From assembly GCA_964544885.1 (NCBI GenBank), contig CAZJDX010000018.1:9747-73746 (forward strand): DNA of 64,000 bases, given 5' to 3'. Of this stretch, positions 16,357 to 25,101 are shown in pieces. The position numbers and the translations under genes were made by a program. This DNA is from QQVM01 sp964544885. Its GTDB lineage: Bacteria; Bacteroidota; Bacteroidia; AKYH767-A; 2013-40CM-41-45. Each line of letters starts with the position of its first letter. The first letter of the stretch is position 1. Under the pieces are notes generated by a model. The model had not been told where the DNA came from and did no database searches. It was given only the letters and a program-made list of their open reading frames with translations.

Positions 16357-18240
16357 ATGGCTTTAAGGTTATTTGAGAAAAACACGCCCCGTTGGATCAT
16401 CTTTTCGATCGACCTGCTGATTTGCTTTACCTCCCTCCTGCTGGCCTATCTCGTTCGCTTTAATTTCCGCATCCCGGAAATAGAGATTGAGCGATGGATC
16501 TACGCGATACCTGCCCTCCTCGGTGTCCGGATTATCAGCTTTTACGTCTCCAGAATGTACAGGGGCATTATCCGCTATACCAGCACCCGCGACGCGCTTC
16601 GTGTGTTTTATACGGTCACTGCCGGTAGTATAGTCCTGGCCCTGGCCAACATTTTTTCATATATCCTTATCGATATCTATCTGGTTCCTTATTCAATTAT
16701 CATTATAGATTATTTCACCACCGTATTCATGCTTACCGCATTCAGGATTCTGGTGAAAAGTATCTATCAGGAACTTAAAAATCCTTCGCGCGACAAAAAA
16801 AATGTAATCATTTACGGTGCGGGAGAATCCGGTGTGATAACAAAAAGAGCTCTCGACCGCGATGCGGGCACCCGATACAAGATCATCGCTTTTGTTGATG
16901 ATGACTCAGACAAGACAGGAAAAACACTGGAGGGCGTAACGATCTTCAATGCCGATACCGACCTTGAAGACCTTCTCCGTTCAAACGATGTAGCACAGCT
17001 TATCATCAGCATCCAGAATATCTCTCCCCTGAGAAAACAACAGATCATTGAAAAGTGTCTGAACTATAATGTCAAAATTCTGAATGTGCCTCCGGTAAAT
17101 CTCTGGATCAATGGCGAGCTCAGTTTCAGACAGATCCGGAATATAAAGATAGAAGACCTCCTTGAACGCGAACCGATACAGCTAAACCTGGAAAAGCTGA
17201 GTAAACAGATCAAGGGTAAAACAATTCTGATAACGGGCGGAGCCGGATCCATCGGATCGGAGATAAGCCGTCAACTCATACGATTTGAACCCGGGATGCT
17301 GGTGATTCTTGATCAGGCTGAATCGGCGCTGTATGAACTTGAACTGGAGATTAATGAAAAGTATGGATGGAATAAAATTGAAACGGTGGTAGGCGATATC
17401 AGACAGGTGAGCAGGATGAAAAGACTTTTTTCACATTTCCGGCCCGACATTGTCTTTCACGCCGCGGCTTACAAGCATGTACCGGTGATGGAAAATAATC
17501 CATCCGAAGCCATCCTTACCAATGTTGAAGGTACAAGGATCCTTGCCGACCTTGCTCATGAAAACGGCGTGGAGAAATTCGTTATGATCAGTACCGATAA
17601 AGCGGTGAATCCATCCAGCATCATGGGGGCGACAAAAAGGATTGCTGAGATCTATTGCCAGTCGATGAATGCCGTCTCAAAAACGAGGTTCATCACCACA
17701 AGGTTTGGAAACGTTCTTGACAGCAACGGTTCGGTAATACCCAGATTTAAAAAACAGATAGAGGAAGGTGGTCCGGTTACGGTAACGCATCCCGATGTAA
17801 CACGCTTCTTCATGACCATACCGGAAGCATGCCAGTTGGTACTGGAAGCCGGGGCCATGGGACAGGGAGGAGAGATATTCATTTTCGACATGGGACAAAG
17901 TATCCGCATCGTGGATCTGGCAAGAAAGATGATCATGCTCAGCGGACTGAGCCCGGGAAAGGATGTGCAGATTGTATTTTCCGGATTGAGACCGGGAGAG
18001 AAGATTTACGAAGAACTGCTTGCCGATAAAGAAACCAATCTTCCCACCCACCACAGTAAAATCATGATAGCCAAAGTGCGGCAATACGACCATTATGAAA
18101 TAACATCAAGCATAAAGGAATTAACTTCCATGTTCAATACGCAAAACAATACAGCAATCGTAAGAAAGATAAAAGAAATTGTACCTGAATATCTCAGCTC
18201 CAACTCCGAATATGAAAGCCTGGATGTTAAGCCCGCGTAA
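16357..18240 (+). CDS. Membrane-bound nucleoside-diphosphate-sugar 4,6-dehydratase/epimerase, CapD/PglF family
   Basis: This 627-residue inner-membrane enzyme starts with four hydrophobic segments (about residues 10-125), followed by a Rossmann-like domain (VIIYGAGESG, about 150) and an extended SDR domain with the NAD motif GGAGSIGSE at about 290-298. The catalytic stretch STDKAVNPSSIMGATKR has the Asp-Lys arrangement typical of long UDP-GlcNAc 4,6-dehydratases in place of the YxxxK of other SDRs. It should start synthesis of a 6-deoxy amino sugar for capsule, O-antigen or glycoprotein. The divergent glycosyltransferase and the window-edge nucleotidyltransferase fit a glycan role. Confidence 0.9.
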   Translation: MALRLFEKNTPRWIIFSIDLLICFTSLLLAYLVRFNFRIPEIEIERWIYAIPALLGVRIISFYVSRMYRGIIRYTSTRDALRVFYTVTAGSIVLALANIFSYILIDIYLVPYSIIIIDYFTTVFMLTAFRILVKSIYQELKNPSRDKKNVIIYGAGESGVITKRALDRDAGTRYKIIAFVDDDSDKTGKTLEGVTIFNADTDLEDLLRSNDVAQLIISIQNISPLRKQQIIEKCLNYNVKILNVPPVNLWINGELSFRQIRNIKIEDLLEREPIQLNLEKLSKQIKGKTILITGGAGSIGSEISRQLIRFEPGMLVILDQAESALYELELEINEKYGWNKIETVVGDIRQVSRMKRLFSHFRPDIVFHAAAYKHVPVMENNPSEAILTNVEGTRILADLAHENGVEKFVMISTDKAVNPSSIMGATKRIAEIYCQSMNAVSKTRFITTRFGNVLDSNGSVIPRFKKQIEEGGPVTVTHPDVTRFFMTIPEACQLVLEAGAMGQGGEIFIFDMGQSIRIVDLARKMIMLSGLSPGKDVQIVFSGLRPGEKIYEELLADKETNLPTHHSKIMIAKVRQYDHYEITSSIKELTSMFNTQNNTAIVRKIKEIVPEYLSSNSEYESLDVKPA

Positions 18241-18252
18241 TCAATACTCTTC

Positions 18253-18672
18253 ATGTTCAGACATAAATACAAACCCTCGATACGCTTCTCAGACATAGAC
18301 GCTTTCGATCACGTTAATAATGCCCGCTATCTGACCTATTTTGAAGAGGCAAGGATTGCCTATTTCAGGGAGATAGTTGGCTGGAATTACGACTGGAGTA
18401 AAAAAGGAATTATCCTTGCCAAAGCGGTAGTTGACTACATTGTTCCGGTACGGTTCAACGATGATGTCAGTATTTATACCAGGTGCAGCAGACTTGGAAG
18501 TAAAAGCTTTGATCTTCAGTACAAACTGGTAAGAACGGATGGAAACCATGAGATTTTGCTATCCGATGCGAGCACCGTCATGGTCGCATTTGATTATGAT
18601 GAACAGAAAACTATTGAGATTCCTGCTGAGTGGAAGGATCTGATCAGGGTATATGAACTTGAGAAGCCATAA
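18253..18672 (+). CDS. Acyl-CoA thioesterase, hot-dog fold (4HBT/YbgC-like)
   Basis: This 139-residue cytosolic hot-dog protein has the 4HBT signature RFSDIDAFDHVNNARYLTYFEEAR (about residues 10-33), with the Asp and His-Val-Asn expected for hydrolysis of acyl-CoA thioesters. The natural acyl group is unknown. It starts 12 bp after the dehydratase stop, so it is probably cotranscribed with it. A perfect 14-bp hairpin follows. Confidence 0.88.
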   Translation: MFRHKYKPSIRFSDIDAFDHVNNARYLTYFEEARIAYFREIVGWNYDWSKKGIILAKAVVDYIVPVRFNDDVSIYTRCSRLGSKSFDLQYKLVRTDGNHEILLSDASTVMVAFDYDEQKTIEIPAEWKDLIRVYELEKP

Positions 18673-18675
18673 AAG

Positions 18676-18709
18676 CATACAGCCTGTTTTTACGGAAACA
18701 GGCTGTATG
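18676..18709. terminator. Strong hairpin between convergent genes
   Basis: CATACAGCCTGTTT (18676-18689) pairs perfectly over 14 bp with 18696-18709 around a 6-nt loop. It lies 3 bp after the thioesterase stop and 31 bp after the cupredoxin stop read from the other strand. A short T-run follows only in the minus direction, so it may act on both transcripts. Confidence 0.75.
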
Positions 18710-18740
18710 ATCCACACAAACACCAAAAACAATAATCTCT

Positions 18741-19358
18741 TTACTGAAGAATTATCCTTTTCACTTCCCTTGAAATTCCTGTACCAAATTCAGCCAGGTA
18801 GATCCCTTCGGTTAAATCCGCCAAGCGGATTCTGATCAATTCACCTTTAACAGGCTGGATCAACGCTGACGTATATACAGATCGTCCGCTCAGGTCCATT
18901 ACACGAATTGTTCCCGGAATGTTTTGCGAGGATTCAAAACGCACAAGCAGTGACCGGTCGCCTGCATCCTGGTAAACAAAGAACCGGGGTTTAGACATGG
19001 AACTTTCTTCAATATCAGTGGTACCGCTGGCCGTAAAGCTTCCCGTCATGCCCATTGATTGATGAGGCTGACAAAAATAAGAATAGGTTCCGGGATGGTT
19101 CACAACATAAGAGAAGGAAGGAGTGGTGGAACTGATCGGGCTATCCCAGCCGGCCGCTCCTGCAGGGATCACTTCTGAAGTAGTGGTGTGAAAACCATCG
19201 TGCCAAAACCAGGTCACCGTATCGCCAACCGAAACTAACAGGTTGCGGGGATTAAACTCAAAGTCTTCCACTTCGATCATGTGATTGGTAGCGAAGCTGC
19301 TTCCCGAAAGGAGAAGAGCGGCTCCAAGTAATCTGATTTTACTGTATACCTTTTTCAT
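18741..19358 (-). CDS. Secreted plastocyanin-like (cupredoxin) protein with T9SS sorting domain
   Basis: This 205-residue exported protein starts at the ATG at 19358 with a signal peptide (LLGAALLLSGSSFA). Residues of about 25-115 form a cupredoxin domain: His in WHDGFHTTT and the Cys-x2-His-x4-Met cluster in YFCQPHQSMGM are the type 1 copper ligands. The C-terminal ~80 residues are a type A T9SS sorting domain ending REVKRIILQ. It should be a small blue-copper electron carrier or copper-binding protein delivered to the cell surface, where no redox partner is obvious from the neighbours. The frame stays open upstream to 19412, but the promoter lies inside that extension. Confidence 0.85.
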   Translation of the reverse strand: MKKVYSKIRLLGAALLLSGSSFATNHMIEVEDFEFNPRNLLVSVGDTVTWFWHDGFHTTTSEVIPAGAAGWDSPISSTTPSFSYVVNHPGTYSYFCQPHQSMGMTGSFTASGTTDIEESSMSKPRFFVYQDAGDRSLLVRFESSQNIPGTIRVMDLSGRSVYTSALIQPVKGELIRIRLADLTEGIYLAEFGTGISREVKRIILQ

Positions 19359-19381
19359 AGTTTTGTTTTTGAAATTTTCAT

Positions 19382-19413
19382 CAAAATTAGCCTGACACGG
19401 CTCTGATGCCAAA
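19382..19413 (-). promoter_or_regulatory. Promoter of the cupredoxin gene
   Basis: On the minus strand TTTG (19410-19413), then 20 nt, then TAATTTTG (19382-19389), matches the Bacteroidota -33/-7 consensus. It ends 23 nt before the ATG at 19358, which supports that start. Confidence 0.7.
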
Positions 19414-19611
19414 GGAGCATTGCTGAACCGGTAAAATCCGATGCTGAACGGGAATAAAGAAGACTATGGAAGGTAACCAGTCAGGAGATTATACCCAAAA
19501 ACAGGAACAGGCTGAACCATTCTTCAGGGCAGGCATTCCATCAGGAATCGACCGGAGAGGAAATGCACAGAAAGACAAAAAGCGGTAACAATAATAGTAT
19601 TCAGGAGGAGC

Positions 19612-20193
19612 TCACCCGTGTACCGTTTCCTTCCTGCCAAACTTACGGATAATCATTGCTTCGAAATCAAGAAACTCCTGCCAGCGTTTATCAATGTCAA
19701 CACCTTTTGCATACTTCCGGGCAAGGGTGATGAAGAGCGTATAGTGATTGGCTTCGCTTATCATTAGCTCATGGTAAAAAGCGCTCAGATCAGGATCGCT
19801 GATATTCTCGGAGAGGACTTTAAATCTTTCACAGCTTCTGGCCTCTACAAGTGCAGAAAACAGAAGCCGGTCTGCCAGTACGATCTCGCGGGAATGACCT
19901 TTCCTTATAAAGGTATTGAGTTCATATACATACTCATCCCTTCTTTCCCTTCCCAAAACAAGTCCTCTTTCCTTAATCTTATCATGAACCATCTGGAAAT
20001 GGCTCAGTTCTTCACGGGCCAGTTCCAGCATGGCATCGACCAGTTCCGGAATATCCGGATAATTGATCACCAGGTTTATGGAATTCGTTGCCGCTTTCTG
20101 TTCACAGTAAGCATGATCTGTAAGTATTTCGGGAATATTCTTTTCAACTATGTTCACCCAACGCGGATCTGTGGGTAATTTCAATCCAAGCAT
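19612..20193 (-). CDS. miaE: tRNA-(ms2io6A)-hydroxylase, MiaE family
   Basis: This 193-residue ferritin-like diiron monooxygenase hydroxylates the isopentenyl group of ms2i6A at position 37 of tRNA. The diiron ligands are visible as helix motifs: Glu in the DHAYCEQKAA helix, EELSHF, SCERF and SEANHY, the last three about residues 76-165. The family is known from gammaproteobacteria and also occurs in Bacteroidota. It is a single gene, transcribed divergently from the unknown gene at 20327 and preceded downstream by a featureless ~200-bp spacer. Confidence 0.9.
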   Translation of the reverse strand: MLGLKLPTDPRWVNIVEKNIPEILTDHAYCEQKAATNSINLVINYPDIPELVDAMLELAREELSHFQMVHDKIKERGLVLGRERRDEYVYELNTFIRKGHSREIVLADRLLFSALVEARSCERFKVLSENISDPDLSAFYHELMISEANHYTLFITLARKYAKGVDIDKRWQEFLDFEAMIIRKFGRKETVHG

Positions 20194-20269
20194 GACATGA
20201 GATTTAACAGGATTAAGGATTCAAATTAACATGGAATGTAAGAAATAATTTCAAAATAAAAAAATATTC

Positions 20270-20305
20270 TTTGACTGGACGGCAACTTATTCCGCTTTAT
20301 ATTTG
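20270..20305 (+). promoter_or_regulatory. Promoter of the 158-residue unknown gene
   Basis: TTTG (20270-20273), 24 nt, then TATATTTG (20298-20305), an exact -7 element 21 nt before the ATG. The spacing is a little longer than the usual 19-20. Confidence 0.55.
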
Positions 20306-20326
20306 TAAGAGTAAGAATTAATACAG

Positions 20327-20803
20327 ATGTCTCCTTTGATTATATATGGAAATAAACTAAGTGTTCCTGTAACCAGGGAGTTCAGGCAATTGGTCAATAT
20401 TTCCATTGCAGCAGGGAAGTTCATTCTGATCCATCCGCACTATGAACTGATTCGCGAAGCAATGAGGCTGGATGTGATCGAAGATGAACAACTGGAAGAT
20501 TTCGAGGTGCATAACTGGCAATTCGAAACAGGCGAAACGATCACCTACGACCTGGAAGAAGTACTCTTCCTGTATGCCTTGCTGGAATTAAGCTGCCGGA
20601 TTTTTCTTTGTGAGATTGGAGATGATCTCAAACAAATGGCCATCGAAAGCGGAGAAACCAGTGAATCGGAATTCAACCGCGTACGCAGTTTCTATTTGCG
20701 TCAGGCAGGCGATTTTTTACAAAAACTAAAAAACAGTTTTTCAGGCAGGGAAGAATTCGATCGACTGGTGGCAAAGATCGAACAGCTGAATATTTCGGCG
20801 TGA
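20327..20803 (+). CDS. Hypothetical protein, 158 residues
   Basis: I do not recognise a family. The protein is acidic and predicted mostly helical, with no signal peptide or clear membrane segment; the most hydrophobic stretch is VLFLYALLELSCRIFL (about residues 84-99). No catalytic motif is evident. A good TATATTTG promoter element and normal codon use for the window support it as a real gene. It lies between miaE (divergent) and the GT51 gene (convergent, 31 bp between stops), so the neighbours give no functional hint. Confidence 0.7.
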   Translation: MSPLIIYGNKLSVPVTREFRQLVNISIAAGKFILIHPHYELIREAMRLDVIEDEQLEDFEVHNWQFETGETITYDLEEVLFLYALLELSCRIFLCEIGDDLKQMAIESGETSESEFNRVRSFYLRQAGDFLQKLKNSFSGREEFDRLVAKIEQLNISA

Positions 20804-20834
20804 TTTAACGCAAGTTCTCCCAGACATTTTTCTT

Positions 20835-22769
20835 TCATTTGATTTCCCCGCTATCTTTGGCTAAGCTATCACCCTGCACAACCAATTCTCTTGCCGGCCC
20901 TTGCAGCAATACCGACGGAATCAGCTGATCATACTGCTGTTGGGTGATCAGGTTTTTCTTCAGCATGAAATTCGAAACAATACGGAAATATCCTTCAAGA
21001 TGTGGCTTCAGATTCCCGCTTTCATCGAATGATGAACGGAACCATTTTGGATGAGGAAGCAAACTGGCAAGGAAGATGCTCTCCGCCAGGTCAAGTTCGG
21101 CGGGACGCTTGGCAAAATAAAACTGCGCGGCCTCTCCTATTCCGTAAATGCCCGGACCCAGCTCAATGATATTCAGGTACACCTCAAACATTCTCTGTTT
21201 TGTGACCAGTCTGTTGTTCTCGATAAGCCAAACGATCAGCGCCTCCTCGGCCTTTCTTGAGATGGTCTTCTTTCTGGTCAGGTAAACATTTTTAACCAGT
21301 TGCATACTGATCGTACTTCCGCCACGCTGAAATTTCCCGGCCTTGTAATTGGTGGCGATCGAACTCCGGAAGGCGTCTTCATTAAAACCACGATGATGGA
21401 AAAAATTGCCGTCCTCCGAACTGAGTACAGCGCTTTGAAAAAAGTGCGATATGGAATCGAGGGTGCAGAATGCCGGATTTGCCGGCCCTACCTCAACTAA
21501 CCTGTGTAACCTGTCATTTTCATATACATAATGTGTGAATTCGGTATTCATTTTACGCAGGTCATCCTTTCCAAATCCGGTCAGTCTGAAGCGATGCTTT
21601 TTCATTCCCGATTCAAAAATCAAACTATCCGGACTGGAAGTGTCGAAACGGAAATCCAGACTGTATTCCAGTTTACCCGTACCTTCAACATCCCTGACCA
21701 CATCAAACATTCCTTCAGGTAATGAATAAAAAAAGTCAGTCGCTTCCGCAGGATCCGTCCTGACTTTGAGTTCAAATATGGTCTTTCTGTTGCGCTCAAT
21801 TCTGAAAAATGGTCGGGCTATTATACTGTTTAACCTGAACCTGGTCGAACTGTCAAGCTGAAGGGCATTGGCTGAAACCCTGATGAAAGGATCAAAAAAT
21901 ATTCTCTTTAACCGCACTGTATCCTGAGAAATCTTCTTGTGAAAGAACTGGAGATCATGAGCTGAAAAATGCCCTGCGATATCCAGCTTACCATTCGCAT
22001 ACCGGAGATCGGACATAGCCAGATGAACCGTATCAAAACTGCAATCAGCACCGGTAAGGCTGCTCAATACCGGCAGGTGTTGCTTTATTCCACTTACCGG
22101 GTAAATGCTGAGATCAAAGGTTTCCCGGCGTTGTGAAAAATTTCCCGTCATTTTCCATTGCAGTCCGGTGCTTTCATCTTCCAGTACGCCCTCCAGCTCT
22201 TTCAAACCGCTTTGATAATATGGGATCCTCAGCCTCTCCTGCAGACTGTCATTACTCAGTTCAATTCTGAAATTCCTGATCCCTGCTTGCTGTGGCGCCA
22301 GATTGAAGGCTCTCCTAAGCAATCTGTTCAGCAAGGAAGCATAATTGCTTTCCCCTGACTCAGCCTGCGCATCAGTACTTGTTTTTACCTGTGCAGGACT
22401 TGAGTAATTGCACTTACCGTCAATACAGGTGATATTGAGGATGGAGTTTGAAACATAAAAGGATTTTATCCTGATTCCACCACTGAGCAGTTCGGTAATT
22501 GATGGTTCCAGTTGCAGTGTATCAGCTATAAAAAAGTCAGGTTCTCCGTTCCTGTAAATACGCAATCCGTACAGGGATATGGAAGCCAGTTTTTCAACCT
22601 TGCTTTGACCTACGACCAGACTAAGTCCGGTCCTTTCTTCAAGTTCTGCCCCTGCCTTAGCAAGAGCATAATCCAACACTCTTCCCCTGAACAGAAAAAA
22701 CAACAGCATGACGAGGAGGGAAAAGGAAGAAACTATCAACAAAAAGTTAAGCAGAATTTTTCTGTCCAC
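20835..22769 (-). CDS. GT51 peptidoglycan glycosyltransferase with a large N-terminal region, no transpeptidase domain
   Basis: This 644-residue membrane protein starts at a GTG with one N-terminal anchor (LLNFLLIVSSFSLLVMLLFFLF). Residues of about 30-430 are beta-rich and resemble AsmA-type repeats (WKMTGNFSQ, LDIAGHFSAHDLQF). Residues of about 440-610 are a family 51 transglycosylase: the catalytic Glu452 in SSEDGNFFHHRG, RGGSTISMQLVKN, RKAEEA and YLNIIELGPGIYGIG. It should polymerise lipid II glycan strands in the periplasm. Unlike class A PBPs there is no penicillin-binding domain after it, so it resembles a monofunctional MtgA with a long periplasmic extension. Confidence 0.88.
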   Translation of the reverse strand: MDRKILLNFLLIVSSFSLLVMLLFFLFRGRVLDYALAKAGAELEERTGLSLVVGQSKVEKLASISLYGLRIYRNGEPDFFIADTLQLEPSITELLSGGIRIKSFYVSNSILNITCIDGKCNYSSPAQVKTSTDAQAESGESNYASLLNRLLRRAFNLAPQQAGIRNFRIELSNDSLQERLRIPYYQSGLKELEGVLEDESTGLQWKMTGNFSQRRETFDLSIYPVSGIKQHLPVLSSLTGADCSFDTVHLAMSDLRYANGKLDIAGHFSAHDLQFFHKKISQDTVRLKRIFFDPFIRVSANALQLDSSTRFRLNSIIARPFFRIERNRKTIFELKVRTDPAEATDFFYSLPEGMFDVVRDVEGTGKLEYSLDFRFDTSSPDSLIFESGMKKHRFRLTGFGKDDLRKMNTEFTHYVYENDRLHRLVEVGPANPAFCTLDSISHFFQSAVLSSEDGNFFHHRGFNEDAFRSSIATNYKAGKFQRGGSTISMQLVKNVYLTRKKTISRKAEEALIVWLIENNRLVTKQRMFEVYLNIIELGPGIYGIGEAAQFYFAKRPAELDLAESIFLASLLPHPKWFRSSFDESGNLKPHLEGYFRIVSNFMLKKNLITQQQYDQLIPSVLLQGPARELVVQGDSLAKDSGEIK

Positions 22770-22788
22770 GGTGCGGCGAATTCAGTCA

Positions 22789-22818
22789 CAAATTTGCGAA
22801 AAGCAATGAGGATACAAA
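22789..22818 (-). promoter_or_regulatory. Possible promoter of the GT51 gene
   Basis: Minus strand: TTTG (22815-22818), 18 nt, CAAATTTG (22789-22796). The -7 box has C in place of the first T, so the match is weaker. Confidence 0.4.
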
Positions 22819-23059
22819 ACAATTAAAGACATAATCCGATCTACTCCCGTTCAGATTCTGAAGGCTCTTCATGGGTAATTCTGTATGTTATATGAATTAA
22901 TTCCATGACAACATATTTGCACCAGACTGTTGGCAATTAAGCCTCAGAGGATGAAAGACGATTGAATATTCATACACATGCTTCCGTTAATAATTTCCCG
23001 TACTTTATACCAGTCCTATTGCACGGAAGACTATTTTAGTTCACCGAATAAAATTACTG

Positions 23060-24295
23060 ATGTCCGCCTCTCAACCGCCTTCACTATACAATCTCATTCT
23101 TTCACTACTGATTCTGAGCTTCCTTCATTCCAGGGCTCAGGCGGAAGTCAGACCGCCCGGTGTACTGAAAAGAGAGCATCTCGAAGAGTTGCAAAATCTT
23201 CGCGCGAAAGCAAGCGAGAAAGCTTCCCGCAACCTGAACAGATTTGCCATAGAGGACCTCAAACTCTACGATTCCCTGCTTGATTCCTTAAGTGAAACGG
23301 AGATTACCGATTCCATCATGAAACTGGAAGCGGAATATGACCGGTCAACAGGCGGAAGAAAAGAGGAACTGGAAAGAAACAGACAAAGCATTGAAGAATT
23401 AAGGACGGCAAGTGTATCAAATGAATCAAGATATAATAACCTCCTTCGTAAGGCAGGTATTGCATTTGCAGCCTGGTTCATTATCGTTTTCATCATTCTT
23501 CAGGTAAGGAAAAAACACCTCCGCAGGCAGGAAAAAATGCTCAGTGACAGTAATACAAAGCTACAGTCACTCCTGTCCAAACATGAATCAGGTGAAAAAA
23601 TACTTCGTGCGACCTCAAAGATCCTCGAACAACACAACAGAATGCATCAATCCGCGGCCGCCTTGCAAAAGCTGAGCGATCAGGATGGGATGCTGAAAAA
23701 TGATTCTGTCACCTTACGCATCAGAGAACTTGAACAAAAATTCCTCCAGGAGATAAGTATCGACCGCTATCTGAACACACTGGAGAGAGAACCGGGTACG
23801 GACTTAGAGCCAACAGACATCAATCCGCTTTGCGCGGCTGCCCTGGAAATTGCCTTTCGCGGCAATTGTTCAAACCTGTCTCCCGGAACAGTCGCAGTGA
23901 ATACCGATCTTGAAAAAAATCTTCCTAAAATTAAAGTGGCTCCGGATGCGCTCCGGATCGTTCTTCTGAATATTCTTGACAACGCATTTCGCGCGGTGAA
24001 GCAAAAGCTAGATACAGGTCTGAAAGCGTATACTCCGAAAGTGGTATTAAGTACCAGGGTTCTGCCCCGTTTTGTTCAGATCCGCATAAGGGACAATGGA
24101 GCCGGGATTCCGAAGGACCAGCTGGAAAAGATAAGGGAAGAATTCGTTTCCCTGCGGCCTCTTGAAGAAGGAGCCGGACTGGGTTTATCCGAAAGTATCA
24201 GATTGCTTGGCGAACCCAATAAGGGAGAACTGATCATTGAAAGTGATCCTGATGAGGGAACTGATGTTTATATTAAATTGTTTTTGCAAAATTGA
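23060..24295 (+). CDS. Membrane protein with histidine-kinase-type ATPase domain, no recognisable phospho-acceptor His box
   Basis: This 411-residue protein has an N-terminal signal or anchor (LILSLLILSFLHSRAQA), a short charged coiled-coil periplasmic part, a transmembrane segment (AGIAFAAWFIIVFIILQV, about 132-149) and a coiled-coil cytoplasmic linker. Residues of about 250-411 form a GHKL ATPase: N box NILDNAFRAV, G1 box IRDNGAGIP, G2 box GAGLGLS and final EGTDVYIKLFL. Where a kinase should have its HisKA helix pair there is only low-complexity coiled coil without an HExxxP or related box. It starts a tight four-gene run; the next gene encodes what looks like a degenerate HisKA. Confidence 0.8.
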   Translation: MSASQPPSLYNLILSLLILSFLHSRAQAEVRPPGVLKREHLEELQNLRAKASEKASRNLNRFAIEDLKLYDSLLDSLSETEITDSIMKLEAEYDRSTGGRKEELERNRQSIEELRTASVSNESRYNNLLRKAGIAFAAWFIIVFIILQVRKKHLRRQEKMLSDSNTKLQSLLSKHESGEKILRATSKILEQHNRMHQSAAALQKLSDQDGMLKNDSVTLRIRELEQKFLQEISIDRYLNTLEREPGTDLEPTDINPLCAAALEIAFRGNCSNLSPGTVAVNTDLEKNLPKIKVAPDALRIVLLNILDNAFRAVKQKLDTGLKAYTPKVVLSTRVLPRFVQIRIRDNGAGIPKDQLEKIREEFVSLRPLEEGAGLGLSESIRLLGEPNKGELIIESDPDEGTDVYIKLFLQN

Positions 24296-24300
24296 CACGC

Positions 24301-25092
24301 ATGAGATCAAGAGCCATACTGTCTGTTTCCCTTCTCCTCCTTCTGCAGTGTACTTCAGCCGGTGCACAGAAGGCCGGCGAACTGAATGAAATATATGAAG
24401 CGGCAAAAACTCTGTATGTAAAGCCGGAAACCCTCGACCGGCTGCTGATCAGAATGAGAAGCATTGAAGCTGATTTACCGGAAGATCAGGAAGCTTTATT
24501 ACTGGAAACCTACCGGATCATTTCCGATCAGTATGTTTCCAATAATCATTATAGCCAGGCATTTCAGGTGCAACTCAAATACACTGAACTTAAAGAGAAT
24601 TATACAGCCAGAAAATTCACAAAGGCCATTGATACTACCAGAAAAAACATTCAACTGAGAAGAACAACTGACGGGACGGAGCTTATGAATCTTCAGAATC
24701 AGGTTCAGCAGTTGCAGATTGATAACGACCTCCTAATAAGCAAGAGACTGAGCTTCAGAAAATATTTTTCACTCATCATCATTATTCTGAGCAGCCTCTT
24801 CGCGATCATGCTTGTCCGTTCGGCTGTCAAACTGTATGGCATAAGAAACCAATTGAAAGAAAACCGTGACCGGATGAAATCAGTTCACAGGTTGGCTGTG
24901 ATTGGATCACTCAGCAATGGTCTTGCCGGAAGGATAAGACTGGATACCATAAGCACGGAAGAAAGCTCAAGGGAACTTTTAAAACTGCTGGAAAATAATC
25001 AGGCTCTGAATAAAGAAGCCACGGATCAGGTAAAAAATATCAATCTCCAGTGCAAGGAGATCATTAAGTCCTTGAACACAGCAGGCATCTGA
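24301..25092 (+). CDS. Membrane protein with degenerate HisKA-like helix, no ATPase domain
   Basis: This 263-residue protein has a signal peptide (SVSLLLLLQCTSAGAQ), a helical periplasmic region (about 20-150), one transmembrane segment (YFSLIIIILSSLFAIMLV) and a ~85-residue cytoplasmic tail. The tail contains HRLAVIGSLSNGLAGRIRL, which lines up with the LAxLGxLxxGLAHEIRNPL start of sensor kinase HisKA domains except that the acceptor His is Gly and the Pro is lost. No ATP-binding domain follows. The ATG at 24301, 5 bp after the preceding stop, is preferred to a TTG at 24292. With the upstream ATPase-only gene it may be half of a split receptor. The kinase interpretation is inference. Confidence 0.7.
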   Translation: MRSRAILSVSLLLLLQCTSAGAQKAGELNEIYEAAKTLYVKPETLDRLLIRMRSIEADLPEDQEALLLETYRIISDQYVSNNHYSQAFQVQLKYTELKENYTARKFTKAIDTTRKNIQLRRTTDGTELMNLQNQVQQLQIDNDLLISKRLSFRKYFSLIIIILSSLFAIMLVRSAVKLYGIRNQLKENRDRMKSVHRLAVIGSLSNGLAGRIRLDTISTEESSRELLKLLENNQALNKEATDQVKNINLQCKEIIKSLNTAGI

Positions 25093-25101
25093 AATTGAAA
25101 C

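Noticed and set aside
20852..20859. TATCTTTG on the plus strand as a promoter
   Set aside because: It lies within the 3' end of the minus-strand GT51 gene, and no plus-strand gene follows.
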